This document shows positions 59,806 to 64,000 of a DNA stretch of 64,000 nt, piece after piece. Positions within the stretch are counted from its first letter, which is position 1; each line of letters starts with the position of its first letter. The translations under genes and the position numbers were made by a program. The notes beneath the pieces are model-generated. The model was given only the letters and a program-made list of their open reading frames with translations, was not told where the DNA came from and searched no databases. Source of the DNA: Dehalococcoidia bacterium (lineage in GTDB: Bacteria > Chloroflexota > Dehalococcoidia > Tepidiformales > Tepidiformaceae); contig JAGQHB010000024.1 of NCBI GenBank assembly GCA_020432045.1, forward strand, positions 1 through 64,000, written 5' to 3'.

Positions 59806-60753
59806 TTACTTGCCGGCGACCGGTGGCTGCGGGTTTTTCAACCCGGCGCCGAGGGTCGTCGGGAAGACGCGCGCCAGCGTGTCGACGTCCCAACCCCCGT
59901 CCCGGTAAATCGTCCGCTCTGCACGCGGCAGGCTTACGAGGCTGATTTCGTTGCCACCGACGATGAAGTCGCGGCCATTGACCTCCGCGGCATCATCGGT
60001 GCACAGGTACACAACGAGCGGAGCGACCAGCTCAGGACGTAGTGCATCGAGCCCCGTGACAACATCTGGCGCAGCTGTTTCAGCTGGCACCTGCCCAGCC
60101 TGGGCCGCCTGTTCCCGGCGCGCGCGCGCAGCCTCCATCTCCGGGCTCAGCGTTAGCCGCGTCGCGGCGCGTGGCCGGATAGCGTTGGCCGTCACGCCGT
60201 ATCGGCCGAGATCGAGCGCGAGGCTGCGGGTCAATCCCGTGATGCCTTCCTTTGCGGCCGCGTAGTTCGTCTGGCCCATGTTTCCGAATCCCGATTCGGA
60301 TGACGTGTTCACGATTCGGCCGCTCCGCTGCTGCCGGAACACCATCGACGCGAACTTCGTCGCAGTGAAGTGCCCCTTCAGGTGCACCGCGATCACCGCG
60401 TCCCACTCTTCTTCAGACATATTGAAGACCATCCGGTCTCGCAAAATCCCGGCGTTGTTCACCAGGATGTCGAGGCGGCCGAACGTGTCCAGGGCCTGCT
60501 TCACCATCGCTTCGCCATCCGCCAGCGACACGACGTTTCCGTAGTTGGCGACGGCTTCGCCGCCCATCTTCTTGATTTCTTCTGCGACTTCATCGGCGGG
60601 CCCGGCAGCGCCGCCCTCGCCTGCTGTAGTGCCGCCAAAGTCGTTCACCACGACCTTCGCGCCCTGCGCTGCCAGCAGCAGCGCTTCGCCGCGTCCAATG
60701 CCACGTCCACCGCCGGTGACGATCGCCACCTTGCCTTCAAGCATTCCAGCCAT
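59806..60753 (-). CDS. SDR-family (3R)-hydroxyacyl-CoA dehydrogenase-like protein
   Basis: 315 aa. The cofactor loop VTGGGRGIGRGEALLLAAQG and the NDFGGTTAGEGG insert resemble MFE-2-type dehydrogenases; MVFNMSEEEWDAVIAVHLKGHF and NTSSESGFGNMGQTNYAAAKEG hold the active site (Ser, YxxxK-like YAAAK). It is a paralogue of 29065-30024. GGAGGAAAG precedes the ATG at 60753. Probably involved in fatty-acyl or related CoA oxidation. Confidence 0.88.
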   Translation of the reverse strand: MAGMLEGKVAIVTGGGRGIGRGEALLLAAQGAKVVVNDFGGTTAGEGGAAGPADEVAEEIKKMGGEAVANYGNVVSLADGEAMVKQALDTFGRLDILVNNAGILRDRMVFNMSEEEWDAVIAVHLKGHFTATKFASMVFRQQRSGRIVNTSSESGFGNMGQTNYAAAKEGITGLTRSLALDLGRYGVTANAIRPRAATRLTLSPEMEAARARREQAAQAGQVPAETAAPDVVTGLDALRPELVAPLVVYLCTDDAAEVNGRDFIVGGNEISLVSLPRAERTIYRDGGWDVDTLARVFPTTLGAGLKNPQPPVAGK

Positions 60754-60875
60754 ATCGTGCTTTCCTCCATTTCCGTGCTCCGGCATCAGTGCCGGGCAGA
60801 AAGCAGCTCAAATCTAGCAAGATGCGGAGCAAAGTACGAACCATGCCGCGCGCCCGCCTCCCGCGGCAAGGCGCG

Positions 60876-60881
60876 TACACT
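60876..60881 (+). promoter_or_regulatory. -10 box of a leaderless promoter for the PIG-L gene
   Basis: TACACT, 6 bases before the GTG at 60888. Confidence 0.6.
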
Positions 60882-60887
60882 TGCGCC

Positions 60888-61613
60888 GTGCCAATGCTTC
60901 TTGCCGTCATGCCGCATCCTGATGACGAGGCCTACGCGATCGCCGGGACCGTCGCGATTGCGACCGCTGCCGGATGGGAGGTCGCAATCCACTGCGCAAG
61001 CTCCGGTGAACGCGGGAAACGCCACGACGGTGGCCCCACCGACCCGGACTCCGTTGCCCGGGCACGTGAATCTGAACTTCGGCGCTCCTGTGAATACATA
61101 GGCGCAAACGAACCCTATTGCTGGCGCCTCCCCGACGGCCTCCTCCGGGACGCCCCAACGCAGTCCCCCCGGCTCCAGGCGCTCATTCGCGGTGGTGCCC
61201 CCGACGTCATCGTCACGCTCGGCCCCGACGGCGCCTACGGCCACCCGGACCACATCGCCGTCCATCGCTGGGTAGTCGATGCCTGGAACCAGCTTCCCGA
61301 GCCACGGCCTGCCCTGCTCTTCGCCGCCTTCCCCCACGGCCTCTTTCTTCCCCAGTACTTCAAATGCCTGGCCATGATGGGTGATCCGCCGTCCCCCCCT
61401 GCGGACGAGATCGGCGCGTCCCGTTGGGACCTTCAGATCGACATCACTGCGGTCAATGGCCGAAAGCTCGCAGCAGTCTCCGCCCACCGCTCCCAACTGC
61501 CTGGCGGCGATCCCTACGCCCTCTTTCCGCCAGGCGTGCTGTCTGGCTGCCTCGATTTCGAACGGTTCACCGTCGCACCCGGTTCAGCGCGGCCTACAGG
61601 ATTCCCCGCCTGA
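60888..61613 (+). CDS. PIG-L/LmbE-family deacetylase
   Basis: 241 aa zinc de-N-acetylase of the LmbE/MshB family. The metal site is in MPHPDDEAYAIAG (HPDDE) and PDGAYGHPDHIAVHRW. Family substrates are N-acetylglucosaminyl conjugates such as thiol precursors or lipids; which one cannot be told here. The GTG at 60888 is chosen for its TACACT box 6 bases upstream. Confidence 0.9.
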   Translation: MPMLLAVMPHPDDEAYAIAGTVAIATAAGWEVAIHCASSGERGKRHDGGPTDPDSVARARESELRRSCEYIGANEPYCWRLPDGLLRDAPTQSPRLQALIRGGAPDVIVTLGPDGAYGHPDHIAVHRWVVDAWNQLPEPRPALLFAAFPHGLFLPQYFKCLAMMGDPPSPPADEIGASRWDLQIDITAVNGRKLAAVSAHRSQLPGGDPYALFPPGVLSGCLDFERFTVAPGSARPTGFPA

Positions 61614-61620
61614 ACGTCGA

Positions 61621-62268
61621 TCAGGCGGGGCTAACCACGGGCCCCTTCCGGTTGAACCGATTGCCGGCGGCTTCAACGCCCTCGGTCACGATCGCCACCA
61701 CGGCGTCCGCCGCGAGCCGCACGGCATCCTCAAGCACAGCCCGGTCGCTGCCCATTGGCGCGCTCAACACCCATGCCGCCACTTCCTCCGGGTCCCAGGT
61801 CGGCTCCCCGCCGGGCGCTGGTCTTCCGATCCCGATACGGATTCGCACGAACTCCGGCCCGATGCGCGCCATGATGCTCTTCATCCCGTTGTGCCCGCCG
61901 TGCCCACCGCCCTGCCGCACGCGCAACGCTCCCGGTGCCATGTCCAGCTCGTCATAAATCACTACCGTGTGCGGTGCGTCGCAGCCCGTCCACTCCTTCG
62001 CCTGGCCCAGTGCGCGTCCGCTCTCGTTCACGAATGTCGTTGGCTTCACCAGTGCCACCTTTGTCCCGGCGAGCGATCCGACACCGATCTGCATCGTGCT
62101 CCCAGACGTCTTCAGCTGGGCGCTGGCCCGCTTCGCCAGTTCGTTCACGACCCAGAAGCCGACGTTGTGCCGGTGACGCGCGTATTTCTCCCCAGGGTTT
62201 CCCAGCCCCACCACCAGCCACTCCGCCTCAAAACGCCGCCCGCTTCCTGAACCGAACAGCTTCCTCAT
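61621..62268 (-). CDS. pth: Peptidyl-tRNA hydrolase
   Basis: 215 aa. Releases peptides from stalled peptidyl-tRNA. Signatures are VGLGNPGEKYARHRHNVGFWV with the catalytic His, TFVNESGRALGQA, YDELDMAPGALRVRQGGGHGGHNGMKSI and RIRIGIGRP. The first 18 residues are a basic extension. The ATG at 62268 lies 6 bases after TACGAT. Confidence 0.96.
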   Translation of the reverse strand: MRKLFGSGSGRRFEAEWLVVGLGNPGEKYARHRHNVGFWVVNELAKRASAQLKTSGSTMQIGVGSLAGTKVALVKPTTFVNESGRALGQAKEWTGCDAPHTVVIYDELDMAPGALRVRQGGGHGGHNGMKSIMARIGPEFVRIRIGIGRPAPGGEPTWDPEEVAAWVLSAPMGSDRAVLEDAVRLAADAVVAIVTEGVEAAGNRFNRKGPVVSPA

Positions 62269-62274
62269 GCTGGT

Positions 62275-62304
62275 ATCGTACCTTCCGGGCCTCAAGCGCC
62301 CCAA
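62275..62304 (-). promoter_or_regulatory. Leaderless promoter of pth
   Basis: TTGGGG (62299-62304), 18-base spacer, TACGAT (62275-62280) on the minus strand, 6 bases before the ATG at 62268. Confidence 0.6.
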
Positions 62305-62323
62305 TCTTCGGGAGTAACGGCCA

Positions 62324-62467
62324 TTGCTCGACCCACTCGTCGACATCCTCCTCTTCAACCTCTACGGTGCCCTCGTCACCGGCATTGGCCTCCTCCTCGC
62401 TATCCCGTACGCCATCTGGCAGGGGGTCCGCTGGATTGAGGCCCACGCCCGTCGAAGGAGCACATGA
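62324..62467 (+). CDS. Small membrane protein, TTG start
   Basis: 47 aa. GGGAG lies 9 bases before a TTG at 62324. The product has an acidic N-terminus, a membrane helix (about residues 8-31: LLFNLYGALVTGIGLLLAIP) and a basic C-terminus (HARRRST). Its TGA overlaps the start of the DinB gene (ATGATG). The coupling and topology make it credible, but no family was recognised. Confidence 0.6.
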   Translation: MLDPLVDILLFNLYGALVTGIGLLLAIPYAIWQGVRWIEAHARRRST

Positions 62468-63042
62468 TGGCGACGCGCGAACAAGTCGAAGAACTCAAGC
62501 AAAAGATGGCGGAGGAGCGCACTGCCCTCATCGCGGCCGCCCGTGGCCTCACCCCCGATGACGCCCTTCGCGTCCCCAAAGATGCTAAGGGCGAAGAGCA
62601 ATGGACCGCGCTCGAACAGCTCGCCCACCTCCACGAGATGGAGCGTAGCTACGACGCCTGGGTGCGCGCCGCCCTCGAACGCGACGGTGCAGACCTCACC
62701 GGAGTCCGTGGCGAGCCTGTGCGCATCCCCATCGAAGACGCGAACGGCCACTCCGTCGCTGAGATGCTTGACCTCCTTGATCGCGAACGTCACTACACAC
62801 GGGGCCTGATAGACGGCATCTCCCTCGAAGGATTCGACCGCACCGCCGTCTCTCCTGCCTTTGGGCGCCTCACCGTGCTCCAGTACCTGCGGTCGTTCTA
62901 CCGCCACGATCGCCAGCACGCTGCCCAGATCGCCGGCCGCCAGAGCGACTACAAGCCGAACTTCGCCTCTGGCAAGGAGCCGAATCAACGCCAGGCCCGA
63001 ATCGAACTCGTCGCGAAGCGCGGGCAGTCACAGCAAGAATAG
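62464..63042 (+). CDS. DinB-superfamily protein
   Basis: 192 aa helical bundle. Metal-ligand style histidines are in QLAHLHEMERSYDAW and RSFYRHDRQHAAQIAGR, as in DinB/YfiT. The N-terminal helix (QVEELKQKMAEERTALIAAARGL) matches DinB_2. AAGGAGCAC precedes the two tandem ATGs at 62464 and 62467. It overlaps the small membrane gene. Likely a thiol-dependent transferase, substrate unknown. Confidence 0.84.
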   Translation: MMATREQVEELKQKMAEERTALIAAARGLTPDDALRVPKDAKGEEQWTALEQLAHLHEMERSYDAWVRAALERDGADLTGVRGEPVRIPIEDANGHSVAEMLDLLDRERHYTRGLIDGISLEGFDRTAVSPAFGRLTVLQYLRSFYRHDRQHAAQIAGRQSDYKPNFASGKEPNQRQARIELVAKRGQSQQE

Positions 63043-63059
63043 GAGCCGAGCCCGGCGCG

Positions 63060-63554
63060 TTAGCCCTTGAACTGCCACCGGGTCGCCGTCGAAGAGAACT
63101 GCGCACTCGCCTCAATGAATCCGAACACTGTTAGCGGCCGCACAGTGAACACACCCGAATCCTCGGGGTAGCCCATCCCGTACTTCTCCCGGTATGCCGT
63201 TGGTACATCGTCCGGGACGCGCGCCACCAACGCAGCCCTTCCTTCCATAACGACGGCCTCATCCACCCGCTCCGTCGTCACCACACACCGTGGCTGATCT
63301 GCCAGGTTCCGTGCCTTCTTCGAGTCATTCCCCGTGCTGAACCAGAATCGTCCGTCCAGCCAGATGCCCCATACGGCCATCGCGTGGGGCATCCCCGCCG
63401 GCGTCACAGTTGACAGCCAGTAGTTCTGGCTCGCCGCCAGTCGCTCTTCCGCCCACGCCCAGGAGAGCAGACCCGATTCCGACGGCTCAATGCCATAACC
63501 TGGCATATGCGGCCGGCCTGCGTTGGGCTCCTTCCTCGCGTGTGGGTCAGCCAC
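63060..63554 (-). CDS. Pyridoxamine 5'-phosphate oxidase-like flavin protein
   Basis: 164 aa split-barrel protein. SQNYWLSTVTPAGMPHAMAVWGIWLDGRFWFSTGNDSKKARNLADQPRCVVTTE is the PNPOx-like flavin/F420-binding part, followed by AYREKYGMGYPEDSGVFTVRP. The GTG at 63554 has GAGGAG upstream and lies just after the CoA-transferase stop; the longer frame overlaps that gene. The cofactor may be FMN or F420. Confidence 0.82.
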   Translation of the reverse strand: MADPHARKEPNAGRPHMPGYGIEPSESGLLSWAWAEERLAASQNYWLSTVTPAGMPHAMAVWGIWLDGRFWFSTGNDSKKARNLADQPRCVVTTERVDEAVVMEGRAALVARVPDDVPTAYREKYGMGYPEDSGVFTVRPLTVFGFIEASAQFSSTATRWQFKG

Positions 63555-63568
63555 GGCCGGCTCCTCGA

Positions 63569-64000
63569 TTAGATCAGGATCTCCTCGGCCATCAGGTCCG
63601 CGATCTCGTCGGCCGTGAGCCCAAGGATCCGGTCGCACACTTCGAACGTGTGCTCCCCGAGGAGCGGCGCTGGCGCCGCGAACGCACCTGGTGTCTTCTC
63701 CAGCAATGCCGCTCCGCCGTCGTACGCCGCCCGCCCGGTTTCCGGATGGTCCAGGTACTGGTAGTAGCCGCGCTGCGCCACATGCGGGTCCTTGTCGAGG
63801 ATGTCCTGTGGGTTCTGCACTACGCCGGCCGGGATGCCGCGTGCCTGCAGTGCCTCCATCAGGTCCTCCGCTCGCCACGCTCGTGTCCACTCGCCGACCA
63901 GCGCTTCCAGCGCATCCTCGTTCGCCTTGCGTGCCTCGAACGTTACGAACCTGGGGTCCGTTGCCGCCTCAGGGTGTCTCAGCACGTCGCACAGGGCCGG
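63569..64000 (-). CDS. CaiB/BaiF-family CoA-transferase (partial)
   Basis: C-terminal 144 codons of a type III CoA-transferase; the frame is open to the window edge, so the 5' end is missing. DPRFVTFEARKANEDALEALVGEWTRAWRAEDLMEALQARGIPAGVVQNPQDILDKDPHVAQRGYYQYLDHPETG is the small-domain signature of this family, which moves CoA between carboxylic acids. Its stop is 14 bases before the GTG of the flavin protein, suggesting an operon. Confidence 0.88.
   Translation of the reverse strand, partial: PALCDVLRHPEAATDPRFVTFEARKANEDALEALVGEWTRAWRAEDLMEALQARGIPAGVVQNPQDILDKDPHVAQRGYYQYLDHPETGRAAYDGGAALLEKTPGAFAAPAPLLGEHTFEVCDRILGLTADEIADLMAEEILI

Overview
The window reads as a stretch of chromosome from a GC-rich free-living bacterium, most likely a member of the Chloroflexota (possibly Dehalococcoidia-related). 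Reasons: a complete division/cell-wall (dcw) cluster that includes ftsA, murB and ddl, which argues against Actinobacteria (they lack ftsA); RskA-type anti-sigma factors; an LLM flavin oxidoreductase; thiolase/DUF35, MaoC and CaiB genes of the fatty-acid-catabolism type; and very compact gene packing. No phage, insertion sequence, CRISPR or rRNA was seen. The taxonomic call is inference; no search was run.

Layout. 1-16558: one long minus-strand dcw operon in transcription order mraZ-rsmH-ftsL-ftsI-murF-mraY-murD-ftsW-murG-murC-murB-ddl-ftsQ-ftsA-ftsZ, driven by a clear promoter with MraZ boxes at 16443-16519. Nine successive junctions from ftsI to ftsQ are 4-base stop/start overlaps, and murE is missing. 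Below ftsZ a strongly structured RNA-like element (20-170) pairs with the end of ftsZ. 16559-20364: moaB, a trmD-GNAT fusion, a 7Fe ferredoxin, ribosomal protein bL25 and an unknown gene. 20361-23607: two degenerate GGDEF proteins, a small unknown gene and an MFS transporter. 23693-28966: hydroxyacid dehydrogenase, phosphoribosyltransferase, an ECF sigma factor with a membrane partner, LarE and an SDR. 29065-41544: SDR and MaoC acyl-CoA genes, a zinc-finger protein overlapping a threonine dehydratase, small membrane proteins, LLM oxidoreductase and amidohydrolase, a membrane-anchored LuxR/beta-propeller protein, a thiolase-like/DUF35 pair and a DUF2157 membrane protein. 41541-48088: TolB-like protein, folP, DinB protein, pyrE, signal peptidase I with a long acidic extension and, just upstream, a 711-residue acidic Trp-rich disordered protein. 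48159-57852: two more ECF sigma/anti-sigma sets, a SIMPL lipoprotein, a zinc metalloprotease, tRNA-His, mgtE, two secreted proteins, a BtuF-like protein and an HtrA lipoprotein. 57849-64000: ApbE, lipid kinase, SDR, PIG-L deacetylase, pth, a 47-residue membrane protein, DinB protein, a flavin/PNPOx-like protein and a partial CaiB CoA-transferase.

How genes work together. The dcw operon makes lipid II precursors and the divisome. Three sigma/anti-sigma modules, HtrA, SIMPL lipoprotein and signal peptidase point to envelope sensing. A recurring promoter rule is visible: a TANNNT hexamer lies 6-8 bases before the start codon of at least 16 genes, with no Shine-Dalgarno sequence. This implies widespread leaderless transcription and was used to choose several starts. 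Genes inside operons use Shine-Dalgarno sequences or stop/start overlap instead.
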